Assembly (NCBI RefSeq): GCF_009711165.2
Contig: NZ_WMID02000002.1
Location: forward strand, 248,001-312,000
DNA from: Flavobacterium sp. MC2016-06
GTDB lineage: Bacteria > Bacteroidota > Bacteroidia > Flavobacteriales > Flavobacteriaceae
DNA: 64,000 bases
Direction of reading: 5' to 3'
The position numbers and the translations under genes are program-made. The notes beneath the pieces were generated by a model. The model saw nothing but the letters and a program-made list of their open reading frames with translations, was not told the DNA's origin and ran no database searches. Below are positions 44,394 to 52,524 of the stretch, in pieces (positions within the stretch are counted from its first letter, which is position 1; each line of letters begins with the position of its first letter).

Positions 44394-45107
44394 TTACGAA
44401 AGGGCATCATGAAAAATAATTCCCAATGTATGTCGTTCGCCACTATGAATTTCGCTAACACCATGTTTCATATTCACACGATAATAACCTTTTGAACCTT
44501 TTATTGGTCGAAAATTGGTCGTAAAAACCAGCATGTCGCCTTTTTTAGGTTTCAATACAATTGCTTTAGACTGCGCTCGAGGCGTTTGCTGCGTCAGAAC
44601 AAATTCACCGCCAGTAAAATCTTCATCAGGTTCATTCAAGAAAAGCACCGTTTGAATAGGAAAATAAATATCACCATACAAATCTTGGTGTAAAGTGTTA
44701 TGTCCGCCTTTACCATATTTTAAAATCAGAACCGTTGCTTTTAGCTGTTCATTTTGATGACATTGTTCCAGAAGTTCTTCGTGTGTTTTCGGAAAAATAG
44801 TATTTATATTCAAAGCTTTCATCCAAGCATTTGCGATAGGTGCGAGTTTCGGATAAACCAAAGTTCTAATCGTTTGAATTAAATCGGGAAGCGGATAATT
44901 GAAATATTTGTATTCGCCCAAACCAAATCGATAACGTTCCATAACAACCGTTTTTCGATATAAATTTGGATTCAAATAATCAAATTTTAGATCTTCACAT
45001 TGTTCGTTGTCAAGAAGATTCGGAATAATGGCAAAACCATTTTCGTGCATAGATTCGGTGATGCTTTCCCAATTAAGAGAAGCAATTTTTGATGGTATAT
45101 TTTGCAT
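44394..45107 (-). CDS. 2OG-Fe(II) oxygenase superfamily protein
   Basis: A 237-residue Fe(II)/2-oxoglutarate dioxygenase with a double-stranded beta-helix core. Iron ligands: His140 and Asp142 in LHQDLYGDIYFPIQTV, and His215 in NMKHGVSEI; the likely 2OG-binding basic residue follows (SGERHTLG). The N-terminus EIAxLNWE-type (KIASLNWESITESMHENGF) and GFAIIPNLLDNEQCEDL are typical of prolyl-hydroxylase-like proteins annotated near alkylation-repair genes. Substrate unknown. It starts two bases after the alpha/beta hydrolase stop. Confidence 0.85.
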   Translation of the reverse strand: MQNIPSKIASLNWESITESMHENGFAIIPNLLDNEQCEDLKFDYLNPNLYRKTVVMERYRFGLGEYKYFNYPLPDLIQTIRTLVYPKLAPIANAWMKALNINTIFPKTHEELLEQCHQNEQLKATVLILKYGKGGHNTLHQDLYGDIYFPIQTVLFLNEPDEDFTGGEFVLTQQTPRAQSKAIVLKPKKGDMLVFTTNFRPIKGSKGYYRVNMKHGVSEIHSGERHTLGIIFHDALS

Positions 45108-45109
45108 TT

Positions 45110-45832
45110 TTAAAGTGTTGCTATTTCACAAAAGATGGATGATAATTCTTCTGGTTTACTGAAAAAAGGAGAGTGGCTTGTTTGCATACTGTATACTTTT
45201 TTACAAAGTGTTTCTGTATACATTTTTCTTTGTATAAAAGGAGTTACTGCTTTATCTTCAGTACATTCTATGTAAAATCTTGGAACACTTCCATATTTCT
45301 CTTCGGATAGTTCCAGAGCCGTAGTTCCTGATTCTACAGATTCATGACTTAACAATAATTTTGCTAATTCAGTTATTGTATCATCACAATCGTGGTACAA
45401 ACCTTCTTTATAGATTTCTGTTTGTAAAGTATGTGAATTTGATTCTGGATATCTTGTAACAAAAGGTTTTAATACGCCATTGATGTCTTGAGCAGAATAG
45501 GCACTTTGAGTTTTACCATTTGGGATTAAATAGGCCGCTAGATAAATTAATTTCTCTATTTTTTCTGATCGATATTCAGCAGCTTGAGAGATCATAATTC
45601 CATTTTTGCTGTGCCCAACAAGTATTACTTTTGAATCTAAACTATCAATTAAAGAACAAATTGACTGAACTGATTTTTCAAATTTCACTTCATTTATTGG
45701 TGTTTTGTCTCGCCCCATTCCGGGTAAATCGATTGCAATTACATGATGTCCTTTGCTTTCTAATATTGGGATTACTTTGTGCCAATTCCATGAACTGTGC
45801 CATGAACCATGTATTAAAATAAATGTCTTCAT
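45110..45832 (-). CDS. Alpha/beta-fold hydrolase
   Basis: A 240-residue cytoplasmic hydrolase. The oxyanion region is ILIHGSWHSSWNWHKVIP; nucleophile Ser75 sits in VGHSKNG, i.e. GxSxN rather than the usual GxSxG; the acid is probably Asp in ECTEDKAVTP and the base His in QTSHSPFFSKPEEL. This looks like the plant-esterase/hydroxynitrile-lyase-like branch of alpha/beta hydrolases. It is upstream of the 2OG oxygenase with a two-base gap, so both are co-transcribed. Substrate unknown. Confidence 0.85.
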   Translation of the reverse strand: MKTFILIHGSWHSSWNWHKVIPILESKGHHVIAIDLPGMGRDKTPINEVKFEKSVQSICSLIDSLDSKVILVGHSKNGIMISQAAEYRSEKIEKLIYLAAYLIPNGKTQSAYSAQDINGVLKPFVTRYPESNSHTLQTEIYKEGLYHDCDDTITELAKLLLSHESVESGTTALELSEEKYGSVPRFYIECTEDKAVTPFIQRKMYTETLCKKVYSMQTSHSPFFSKPEELSSIFCEIATL

Positions 45833-45904
45833 ATTTTTAATGTTTAAAATTATAAGACAAAATTACCTTTGAAAGAGGAAGAATAAAATCTGTTTCTTGC
45901 TCGA

Positions 45905-46750
45905 TTATAAATTTGATTGAACACCTTCCCAGCCAATTATAGCTGTTTTTCGGGTGTTTCCCCACATATAACCGCCAAATGTTCCTGTAGATTGAATTAC
46001 GCGGTGACAAGGAATTAAAAAAGCCACTGGATTACTGCCAATTGCTGTTCCAACAGCGCGTGATGCATTTGGCTTCTCTATTTGTTGTGCAATTGAGCCG
46101 TAAGTAGAAAGCTGTCCCATTGGGATTTTAAGTAACGTTTCCCAAACTTTCAATTGAAAATCGGTACCTTTTAAATGCAGTTTTATTTCAGGTAATTTAC
46201 TCCAGTCATTTTGAAAAATAAACAATGCATTTTGTTGTACCAAATCTAATTTTCTCGTGAATGATGCATTTGGGAATTTGTGTTTTAAATCTTCAAAACC
46301 GATTTCTTCATTTTCGGCGAAAGCCATAAAACAAACTCCTTTTTCTGTTGAAGCTACAGTAATATTCCCAAACGGACTTTCGGCAAAACTATAATTAATA
46401 AAAAGATTTTTGCCACCGTTTTTGTATTCTGCAGGAGTCATTCCTTCAATGTTTACAAACAGATCGTGTAAACGACTAGTGCCAGAAAGTCCAGTCTCAT
46501 AAGCTGTATCAAATAATGTAGCTTGATTGTTTTCTTTCAGGATTTTCTTGGCGTGTTCGACACTTATATACTGCAAAAATTTTTTAGGACTTGTTCCTGC
46601 CCATTCTGTAAACAACCGCTGAAAATGAAATGGACTTAAATGTACTTTTTCGGCCACCTCATCAAGATTCGGCTGTTCCCGAAAGTTGGTTTTGATATAC
46701 TCTATTGCTTCTGCAATTCGGTTATAATTAATGTTTTCCTGTGTGTTCAT
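45905..46750 (-). CDS. AraC-HTH/methylated-DNA-protein-cysteine methyltransferase fusion (Ada-like)
   Basis: A 281-residue protein with an N-terminal AraC-type HTH domain (~10-110; LDEVAEKVHLSPFHFQRLFT) and a C-terminal Ogt/MGMT domain whose methyl-accepting Cys248 is in the intact PCHR motif (FLIPCHRVIQSTGTFGGYMW). The zinc-binding N-terminal domain of classical Ada is absent. It repairs O6-methylguanine and probably activates alkylation-response genes. The missing domain is encoded separately about 1.8 kb away beside alkB. Own transcript with 73 bp before the hydrolase. Confidence 0.92.
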   Translation of the reverse strand: MNTQENINYNRIAEAIEYIKTNFREQPNLDEVAEKVHLSPFHFQRLFTEWAGTSPKKFLQYISVEHAKKILKENNQATLFDTAYETGLSGTSRLHDLFVNIEGMTPAEYKNGGKNLFINYSFAESPFGNITVASTEKGVCFMAFAENEEIGFEDLKHKFPNASFTRKLDLVQQNALFIFQNDWSKLPEIKLHLKGTDFQLKVWETLLKIPMGQLSTYGSIAQQIEKPNASRAVGTAIGSNPVAFLIPCHRVIQSTGTFGGYMWGNTRKTAIIGWEGVQSNL

Positions 46751-46831
46751 TTCGTTGAATTTTATAATACAAATATCGACTGGATTTTGCGGTTATAAAA
46801 TCCGAAACTTGCGGTGTTTTTTGTTGTTTTT

Positions 46832-46890
46832 GTTTAAAGTTTCAGGTTTCAAGTTCTATAGTAACTTGAAACTTTAAACCTGAAACTTTT
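46832..46890. terminator. Inverted repeat/terminator after the SMR gene
   Basis: AAAGTTTCAGGTTTCAAGTT pairs with AACTTGAAACTTTAAACCTG-type sequence ending in a T-run, giving a long stem with a small bulge. It follows the SMR stop on the minus strand and lies before the AraC-Ogt promoter region. Its sequence is of the dispersed palindrome kind. Confidence 0.65.
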
Positions 46891-46894
46891 TTAT

Positions 46895-47227
46895 TTAATG
46901 TGCAGTAGTTTTAGAGAAGACATTAATTACAACAACTCCAATTAATATTAAAGCTAAACCAATAATTGCAGGTAAATCTGGAATTTGCTTAAAGAAAACA
47001 GCTCCAATAAAAGTAATTAAAACAATGCCAACTCCAGACCAGATGGCATAAGCAATTCCAACCGGAATAGTTCTAATGGCAAAACTCAAACAATAAAAAG
47101 CGCCGCAATAACCTATAACTGTGATAATACTGGGAATAAGTTTTGTGAATTCTTCCGATTTTTTTAATGCCGAAGTCGCAATGATTTCGAAGATAATGGC
47201 AATGCCTAAAAATAAGAAGTTTTTCAT
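46895..47227 (-). CDS. SMR-family small multidrug resistance transporter
   Basis: A 110-residue inner-membrane protein with four transmembrane helices. The membrane glutamate Glu14 that couples proton and drug binding in EmrE is present (GIAIIFEIIATSALKKSEEF). Later signatures GIAYAIWSGVGIVLITFIG and IIGLALILIGVVVINVFS match EmrE-like rather than guanidinium-exporter (Gdx) members. It would export cationic compounds as a dimer. Single gene with its own terminator-like inverted repeat. Confidence 0.9.
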   Translation of the reverse strand: MKNFLFLGIAIIFEIIATSALKKSEEFTKLIPSIITVIGYCGAFYCLSFAIRTIPVGIAYAIWSGVGIVLITFIGAVFFKQIPDLPAIIGLALILIGVVVINVFSKTTAH

Positions 47228-47267
47228 GATTATTGTTTTTACAAAGTTAACTTTTATTGTAAAAACA

Positions 47268-47300
47268 AAACCCGACAGATTTTTAAAATCTGTCGGGTTT
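47268..47300. terminator. Terminator after coiled-coil paralogue 1
   Basis: AAACCCGACAGATTTT / AAAATCTGTCGGGTTT, a perfect 16-bp stem with a one-base centre. Near-identical stems follow the other tandem paralogue at 48647-48679 and ahcY at 49552-49584. Confidence 0.9.
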
Positions 47301-47310
47301 GAAATATGGT

Positions 47311-47904
47311 TTAGCTTTTAGCTTCTTTTTCGAGTTTTTTCTTTTCTTCTTTCTCTGCTTTTTCTTTTTCTTTAGCCTTTTTTTCTTCTTCCTCTTTTTT
47401 AGCTAATTCTTCTTTTTTTGATTTAGCTGTTTCTACCTCTTTCTTTAAGTTATCAATTTTTTTAGAACTAGACTCTATTTCAGTTTTGGTCTTATTTAGT
47501 TTTTCTTCAGATTTAGTAACTTGTTTTTTAGATTTCTCAATGTCTTTTTGATGATCTGTATTATTATTGTTTTCCGAATTGTTTTGTAGATTGGCTAATT
47601 CGTCTTGTTTTGTTTTTAAATCAGCTTCTCTTTCTGTCGCTTTTTTATCTAGTTTTTTTAGTTTTTTTTCTGCTTTGGCGAGTTTACTTTCTGCTTTTTG
47701 AACCTGAGTTTGTGATTGCATCATCATGCTTCGCATTTGCTGTTGCTGCATGTTCATTTGGCGTTCGCGTGCCCATTGTGCATTTTGGTTGCTCATTTGT
47801 TGATTCATCTGTCTTGCTTGCTGCATTTGCATATTGAAGTTACTTTGTGCATTTGCAAAAAAAGGTAAGATCAGGAGGATCATTATAATCAGGCGTGTTC
47901 TCAT
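47311..47904 (-). CDS. Exported Lys/Glu-rich coiled-coil protein, paralogue 1
   Basis: A 197-residue protein: signal peptide (LILPFFANAQ), a Met/Gln-rich segment (SNFNMQMQQARQMNQQMSNQ; WARERQMNMQQQQ) and then ~150 residues of Lys/Glu heptad-like sequence (KAESKLAKAEKKLKKLDKKA to EEKKAKEKEKAEKEEKK). A long alpha-helical coiled coil in the periplasm or envelope is likely. No known family recognised. Closest relative is the gene at 48703-49290; the two share SNFN after the signal and the coiled-coil frame KSEEKLNK. Function unknown. Confidence 0.7.
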   Translation of the reverse strand: MRTRLIIMILLILPFFANAQSNFNMQMQQARQMNQQMSNQNAQWARERQMNMQQQQMRSMMMQSQTQVQKAESKLAKAEKKLKKLDKKATEREADLKTKQDELANLQNNSENNNNTDHQKDIEKSKKQVTKSEEKLNKTKTEIESSSKKIDNLKKEVETAKSKKEELAKKEEEEKKAKEKEKAEKEEKKKLEKEAKS

Positions 47905-48039
47905 AATTTGATTTTTAGATATTGGCTTTGGTTGTCAAAAATATGCTTATATTTCAGAAAACATATAAAAAATCTGATTAATTTTTATGATTTTGATTTC
48001 CATTTATTTCAAGTATAGTATTAAATACTTAAAAAGAGC

Positions 48040-48070
48040 CCCCAAGAGATTTTAAGATCTATTGGGGTTG
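48040..48070. terminator. Weak terminator-like hairpin after coiled-coil paralogue 2
   Basis: CCCCAAGAGATTTT and AAGATCTATTGGGG form an imperfect stem just past the gene end on the minus strand. It is a degenerate form of the CCCGACAGATTTT hairpins of its neighbours. Confidence 0.55.
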
Positions 48071-48087
48071 AAATATTATATTATTTA

Positions 48088-48564
48088 CTATTGATCTGAC
48101 CTTGTATATTTAGCAGTTTCTACTGCCATTTCGTAGGCTTCTACTTCTTTTGTTTTTAAGTCTACTTCGGTGTTTGCTTTATTGAGTTTATCCTGAGATT
48201 CGGCTATTTGTTTTTTATATTTTTCAATATTTTTTTGATCTTCAGCCGTTTTGTTATTTTCGGATGTATTTTCGAGAATTTTTAATTGTTCTTGTTTTTT
48301 TCTTAAATCAAGTTCTATTTTCCATGCCTTATCTGCGAGTTTTACTAGTTTTTGTTCTTCTCTTGCTAATTTAGCACTTGCCTTTTCTACACTGTTATGA
48401 GAAGCAATAGGTTTCACGGTTTCTAATTTTGGAGTATTTGGACGCTGAATTGGCAGGCCAGCTTGACCATAAATAGGTAGGGGAGACTGCATACTATAAT
48501 CAACTTGTGCATTCGCAAAAACGGGTATAGTCATTAATATCAATACGATAAGTAGGTTTCTCAT
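48088..48564 (-). CDS. Exported coiled-coil protein, paralogue 2
   Basis: A 158-residue exported protein. I start at the ATG at 48564 because it gives a clean signal peptide (MRNLLIVLILMTIPVFANAQ); the frame is open 28 codons further upstream. The mature part has VDYSMQSPLPIYGQAGLPIQ and then a coiled coil (EKASAKLAREEQKLVKLADK; QKNIEKYKKQIAESQDKLNK). Compared with its neighbours it lacks the Met/Gln-rich MNQQM segment and the Glu/Lys tail. Part of a three-gene tandem family; function unknown. Confidence 0.68.
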   Translation of the reverse strand: MRNLLIVLILMTIPVFANAQVDYSMQSPLPIYGQAGLPIQRPNTPKLETVKPIASHNSVEKASAKLAREEQKLVKLADKAWKIELDLRKKQEQLKILENTSENNKTAEDQKNIEKYKKQIAESQDKLNKANTEVDLKTKEVEAYEMAVETAKYTRSDQ

Positions 48565-48646
48565 AATTTGGTTTTGGTTTTCAAAAATATACTTATATTT
48601 TAAAAAGAATCTAGAATATCTCATTAATTTTAAGATTCTTATAAGC

Positions 48647-48679
48647 AAACCCGACAGGTTTTTAAAACCTGTCGGGTTT
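48647..48679. terminator. Terminator after coiled-coil paralogue 3
   Basis: AAACCCGACAGGTTTT / AAAACCTGTCGGGTTT, a perfect 16-bp stem with one-base centre, differing from 47268-47300 by one compensated base pair. Confidence 0.9.
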
Positions 48680-48702
48680 AAATGTTTATGAGATCAATCT
48701 AA

Positions 48703-49290
48703 TTAATTAGATTTCATATTTTTTAAAAGAGCTTGGTTTATTTCTTCCTGTTTTTGTTTTCTTTCTTTGTCTTCTTTGTCTTTTTTTTCAAGCTCTGCTT
48801 TTTCTGTTAAAGAAATTTCTATTTCTTTTTTTAAATCTTCAATTTTTTTAGAACTTGCTTCTAGTTCATTTTTGGATTTGTTTAGTTTTTCTTCAGATTT
48901 TGATATTTGCTCTTTCTTTTTCTCTACTTCTTTTTGAGAGTCGTTGTTTGAACTGTTTTTAGAATTTTGAAGAGCAGTCAGTTGGTCTTGCTGTTTTTTT
49001 AAATCAGAATTTAGTTTTGCCGTTTTTTCTTCTAATTTCTGTTTGTTTTTTTCTTCATTGGAAATCTTTTTTTCTGTTTTTCCAACCTTATTCATTGATT
49101 GATTCATCATTGTTCTCATTTGCCATTGTTGATCTGCACTTGCTCGTTCACTTGCCCACTTTTGATTTTGTGCGTTCATTTGTTGATGCATCTGTCTATT
49201 TTGCTGCATTGCTTGCGTATTAAAGTTGCTTTGAGCGTTCATAGACAAGGATAAGATTAAGAATGTCGCTATACTTAGAAGTATTTTCAT
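48703..49290 (-). CDS. Exported Lys/Glu-rich coiled-coil protein, paralogue 3
   Basis: A 195-residue exported protein (signal ends LSLSMNAQ), with SNFNTQAMQQNRQMHQQMNA, WASERASADQQWQMRTMMNQ, then a long coiled coil (EKKISNEEKNKQKLEEKTAK; KSEEKLNKSKNELEASSKKI). It matches paralogue 1 nearly throughout. The order and same strand of the three genes show tandem duplication, yet each has its own terminator and probably its own promoter. No enzyme motif or membrane helix besides the signal. Function unknown. Confidence 0.7.
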   Translation of the reverse strand: MKILLSIATFLILSLSMNAQSNFNTQAMQQNRQMHQQMNAQNQKWASERASADQQWQMRTMMNQSMNKVGKTEKKISNEEKNKQKLEEKTAKLNSDLKKQQDQLTALQNSKNSSNNDSQKEVEKKKEQISKSEEKLNKSKNELEASSKKIEDLKKEIEISLTEKAELEKKDKEDKERKQKQEEINQALLKNMKSN

Positions 49291-49385
49291 AAATTGGTTT
49301 TTGGTTTGTTTTTGATTTTCAAAAATATATTTATATTGTTAAAAATGATACTAAATATCTGATTAATTTACAAAATTCATGATTG

Positions 49386-49489
49386 TCGACTGCGTGAGGG
49401 ATAGGAGGAAGCTACCGAAGTAGCCCGGATAGCCCGACAGCATTTAAGAAAAGGCCTAATGAGCGCAAAGTATGTTTAGGACTTTTTTT
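49386..49489 (+). ncRNA. Candidate structured non-coding RNA (possibly Flavo-1-like)
   Basis: A GC-richer island in AT-rich intergenic DNA. It has TGCGTGAGGGATAGGAGG, a perfect GCTAC-CGAA-GTAGC hairpin at 49411-49424, AGCCCGGATAGCCCGAC, and a terminal stem AAAAGGCCTAA (49449-49459) / TTAGGACTTTT (49476-49486) followed by T's, i.e. an intrinsic terminator on the plus strand where no plus-strand gene precedes it. That layout suits a ~100-nt transcript. The resemblance to a known Flavobacterium RNA motif is recalled, not tested. A dispersed repeat is the alternative. Confidence 0.4.
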
Positions 49490-49551
49490 AAATGGTGGCA
49501 CGCCCTAATTATTTTAGATTTATGAGTTTAGATTTTAGATTAAAAAAAAGA
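49490..49551. other. Gap between candidate RNA and ahcY terminator
   Basis: About 60 bp of AT-rich sequence with short TTTAGATT repeats, no feature seen. Together with 49291-49385 it completes the 343-bp gap between the third coiled-coil gene and ahcY. Confidence 0.4.
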
Positions 49552-49584
49552 AAACCCGATAGATTTGAAAAATCTATCGGGTTT
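49552..49584. terminator. Terminator after ahcY
   Basis: AAACCCGATAGATTT / AAATCTATCGGGTTT, a perfect 15-bp stem with A-run on its left. It belongs to the same sequence family as the terminators of the coiled-coil genes. Confidence 0.88.
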
Positions 49585-49633
49585 AAAGTATGTATTAAAA
49601 ATCTAAGATCTACAATCTTAAATCTAAAATTTA

Positions 49634-50950
49634 CTAGTATCTGTAGTATTCTGGTTTAAATGGACCTTCAACTGGAACACCAATATAAGCAGCTTGATCG
49701 TCACGTAAAGTTTCTAATTCAACTCCTAATTTAGCTAAGTGTAAAGCAGCAACTTTTTCATCTAAATGTTTTGGTAACATGTAAACGTCATTGTTGTAAG
49801 CAGCGCTGTTTTTCCATAATTCGATTTGTGCCAAAGTCTGGTTTGTAAATGAGTTACTCATTACAAAACTTGGGTGACCTGTAGCGCAACCAAGGTTAAC
49901 TAAACGACCTTCTGCAAGAATGATGATATCTTTTCCAGCGATAGTGTATTTGTCAACTTGTGGTTTGATTTCGATTTTAGATGCACCGTGGTTTTTGTTT
50001 AACCAAGCCATATCAATTTCGTTATCAAAGTGTCCGATGTTACAAACAACAGTTTTGTCTTTCATTTGCTCGAAATGACTTCCAAGAACGATATCTTTAT
50101 TTCCTGTAGTAGTAATGATGATATCAGCATTAGCAATTACAGTGTTTAATTTTTTAACTTCATAACCGTCCATTGCGGCTTGTAAAGCACAAATTGGGTC
50201 AATTTCAGTAACTGTTACAATAGATCCAGCACCTCTAAAAGAAGCAGCAGTTCCTTTTCCAACATCACCGTATCCACAAACGATAACTCTTTTTCCAGCC
50301 AACATTAAGTCAGTTGCACGACGTACAGCATCTACAGCAGATTCTTTACAACCGTATTTGTTATCAAATTTAGATTTAGTAACAGAGTCATTAATGTTGA
50401 TAGCAGGCATTGGTAAAGTTCCAGCTTTTACTCTTTCATAAAGTCTGTGAACACCAGTTGTAGTTTCTTCTGATAAACCTTTGATTCCAGGAACCAATTC
50501 TGGGAAACGATCAATAACCATATTAGTTAAATCTCCACCATCATCAAGGATCATGTTTAATGGTTTTCTGTCTTCACCAAAGAATAAAGTTTGCTCAATA
50601 CACCAGTCAAATGATTGCTCATCAAGACCTTTCCAAGCATAAACTTGAATTCCAGCAGCAGCAATAGCAGCAGCAGCCTGATCTTGAGTAGAGAAAATGT
50701 TACAAGAAGACCAAGTAACCTCAGCACCAAGAGCAATTAAAGTTTCGATAAGAACTGCAGTTTGGATCGTCATGTGAAGACAACCTGCAATACGAGCACC
50801 TTTAAGAGGCTGTTCGTCTTTATATTCAGCACGAAGCGCCATTAAACCTGGCATTTCAGCTTCAGCTAGTTCAATTTCTTTTCTTCCCCAAGCCGCTAGA
50901 GAAATGTCTTTTACTTTGAAAGCCACAAAAGGCGTAGTTGTAGTACTCAT
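49634..50950 (-). CDS. ahcY: Adenosylhomocysteinase
   Basis: A 438-residue cytoplasmic enzyme that splits S-adenosylhomocysteine into adenosine and homocysteine, keeping the methyl cycle running. The N-terminal [13 protein letters not shown], the substrate region ([16 protein letters not shown]) and the NAD-binding Rossmann motif GYGDVGKG (in [19 protein letters not shown]) are intact, as is the C-terminal [10 protein letters not shown]. Full length. Monocistronic with a promoter box at 50986-50993 and a terminator downstream. No SAH riboswitch is seen in its short leader. Confidence 0.97.
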   Translation of the reverse strand: MSTTTTPFVAFKVKDISLAAWGRKEIELAEAEMPGLMALRAEYKDEQPLKGARIAGCLHMTIQTAVLIETLIALGAEVTWSSCNIFSTQDQAAAAIAAAGIQVYAWKGLDEQSFDWCIEQTLFFGEDRKPLNMILDDGGDLTNMVIDRFPELVPGIKGLSEETTTGVHRLYERVKAGTLPMPAININDSVTKSKFDNKYGCKESAVDAVRRATDLMLAGKRVIVCGYGDVGKGTAASFRGAGSIVTVTEIDPICALQAAMDGYEVKKLNTVIANADIIITTTGNKDIVLGSHFEQMKDKTVVCNIGHFDNEIDMAWLNKNHGASKIEIKPQVDKYTIAGKDIIILAEGRLVNLGCATGHPSFVMSNSFTNQTLAQIELWKNSAAYNNDVYMLPKHLDEKVAALHLAKLGVELETLRDDQAAYIGVPVEGPFKPEYYRY

Positions 50951-50985
50951 TTATATTATATATTTGTAGAATTGTAAAATTTTTG

Positions 50986-50993
50986 CAAATTTA
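50986..50993 (-). promoter_or_regulatory. Predicted -7 box of ahcY
   Basis: TAAATTTG on the minus strand matches TAnnTTTG exactly, about 35 bp upstream of the ahcY start. The 291-bp region up to 51241 also holds the divergent PPTase promoter; no other element is obvious. Confidence 0.5.
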
Positions 50994-51241
50994 CGGAATA
51001 GGTTTTGAATTTTACTATTTTCTGTAAGATTTGTGAAATGTTTAATTTCTTAATCTCTAGAATGTTAGTTAAAGAATAGTTTTTGACCATTTAAGTGATA
51101 TAAGCTCATTTAAAAAAGATTCTTAAACTATTACCTTTGCTGCTAATTCCTTATATTTACTAATACATTTTTAAGCCAGCACTTATATTTCTTAAATGAC
51201 TTATATGGTTTAAAACTAACAACTCATAACGAACTATACGA

Positions 51242-51901
51242 ATGCCTTTATTTCAAACCATAAACTGCAGTGATACGACCAAGATACTAATTTGGGAAAT
51301 AACAGAATCTCTAGAAGAACTGTTAAGTAAAGTAGTTTTAAAAGAAAAGACACAGCTGAGATTAAATGGCATGAAATCTCAAATGCATCAGCGTGCCTTT
51401 TTGAGTGTTCGTATGTTGATTCAGGAAATGGGTTTTACTGATCATGAATTGCATTATGATGAGTTTGGAAAACCTTATTTTGATTGCCACAATTATATCT
51501 CAATTACACATTCGCATAATTTTGCAGCAATAATTATCAGTGAAGAAACCGTTGGAATCGATATGGAGTTACAACGCGAAAAAATCATTAGAATTGCCGA
51601 TAAATTTACCGATTTTGAATGCAGTTATTTGGAACCGGATTTTTCTGAAGAATACATAAAAAAGCTTACTATTATCTGGAGCGCTAAAGAAGCCATCTTT
51701 AAAATTAGAAACGAAAAAGGAATTAGTTTTAAAGATCATATTTGGGTAAATTCGTTCTCTTTAGAAGAAGATAAAACACAAGCCAGCCTCCATTTTGATG
51801 CTTTAGTAAAAGACTTTGATGTGCATTATAAAGAAATTAAATCGGATAATTCTGAAGATATCTTTACTTTAGTTTATGCTTTTGAGAAACAAGTTTCATA
51901 A
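51242..51901 (+). CDS. 4'-phosphopantetheinyl transferase superfamily protein
   Basis: A 219-residue Sfp-type enzyme that moves phosphopantetheine from CoA onto a carrier protein. Motifs: ISITHSHNFAAIII, the magnesium-binding Asp107 in VGIDMELQ, and WSAKEA with Lys149/Glu150. The length and spacing match single-domain Sfp-like rather than short AcpS-type enzymes. No carrier protein or synthase is nearby, so the partner is probably fatty-acid ACP or a distant system. Confidence 0.88.
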   Translation: MPLFQTINCSDTTKILIWEITESLEELLSKVVLKEKTQLRLNGMKSQMHQRAFLSVRMLIQEMGFTDHELHYDEFGKPYFDCHNYISITHSHNFAAIIISEETVGIDMELQREKIIRIADKFTDFECSYLEPDFSEEYIKKLTIIWSAKEAIFKIRNEKGISFKDHIWVNSFSLEEDKTQASLHFDALVKDFDVHYKEIKSDNSEDIFTLVYAFEKQVS

Positions 51902-52113
51902 ATTCCAATATTTGAAATTCCAAATTCCAAGTGTTGTGGTTTTTATTTAGATAATGAGTTTTTATCGCCCACAATCGCCACAATCTTGTCATCCTGACGG
52001 AGGAAGGATCTTCGTTGGTTACTCACGTTGTGGAGCTTCTTGTGGAGATCCTTCGACTTCGCTCAGGGTGACAAAAAGCACGTAAAATTTAAACGATAAA
52101 AAATGAGGATAAA
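51902..52113. repeat. Intergenic repeats (AAATTCC unit and TGTCATCCTGA palindrome)
   Basis: No gene. It starts with an AAATTCCAAATTCCAAG unit like those at 16242 and 57439, but without a visible pairing arm. At 51987-52076 lies an imperfect palindrome: CTTGTCATCCTGACGGAGGA on the left and TCCTTCGACTTCGCTCAGGG + TGACAA on the right. The right half matches 3534-3564. Confidence 0.65.
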
Positions 52114-52524
52114 TTACAATTCAGCATTAACCTCAGCCATTTTTTTTCGATGCTCAAACATACTTACAAACAGGAAAGTTCCCATTTTTCTAGCGCGTCT
52201 TTTTAGTGTTTCTACATTTTCTCCTTCAAAAAGTTCTTCTAAAGTCTGAAACCAATAGTTGAGCCAGATTCCAAATTCATTTGAAGTGATTTTGCTTTCA
52301 AAATGTGAGTCGACTTCGTTATGTACCGCATGCGGATTTCCCTTATATTTTTTAACCGCAAACAAATTGGTTTCCCAAAAATCAGTCAATTTTTCTAGAT
52401 GCGCGTCCCAGTCTTTAATCATCGTATTAAAATAAAAGCCAATTTCTTTATCGGCTCTTATTTTTGCATAAAAAGCATGAACCAGAACCTTAATATCAGC
52501 TCTGGTTTCTATTTGTTTTCTCAT
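52114..52524 (-). CDS. Group III truncated haemoglobin
   Basis: A 136-residue haem protein. It has the short globin fold of the trHb III group: LVHAFYAKIRADKEIGFYFN at the N-terminus, TDFWETNLFAVKKYKGNPHA with the proximal histidine two residues on (VH), and FGIWLNYWFQTLEELFEGEN near the end. Such proteins bind oxygen or nitric oxide and may protect against nitrosative stress. Its start overlaps the end of the small membrane protein by four bases (ATGA), so they are co-translated, with a Crp/Fnr regulator upstream. Confidence 0.9.
   Translation of the reverse strand: MRKQIETRADIKVLVHAFYAKIRADKEIGFYFNTMIKDWDAHLEKLTDFWETNLFAVKKYKGNPHAVHNEVDSHFESKITSNEFGIWLNYWFQTLEELFEGENVETLKRRARKMGTFLFVSMFEHRKKMAEVNAEL

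Noticed and set aside
48565..48648. Longer start for coiled-coil paralogue 2
   Set aside because: It would put 28 residues in front of a clean signal peptide and would not match the paralogues.
47610..49223. Plus-strand open frames opposite the coiled-coil genes
   Set aside because: Phe/Leu-rich products are the antisense of Lys/Glu-rich coding sequence.
49386..49489. tRNA or tmRNA candidate
   Set aside because: The hairpins do not form a cloverleaf and no TTC/CCA-end pattern is found.
50951..51241. SAH riboswitch upstream of ahcY
   Set aside because: The leader after the predicted promoter is about 30 nt and has no SAH-riboswitch core.
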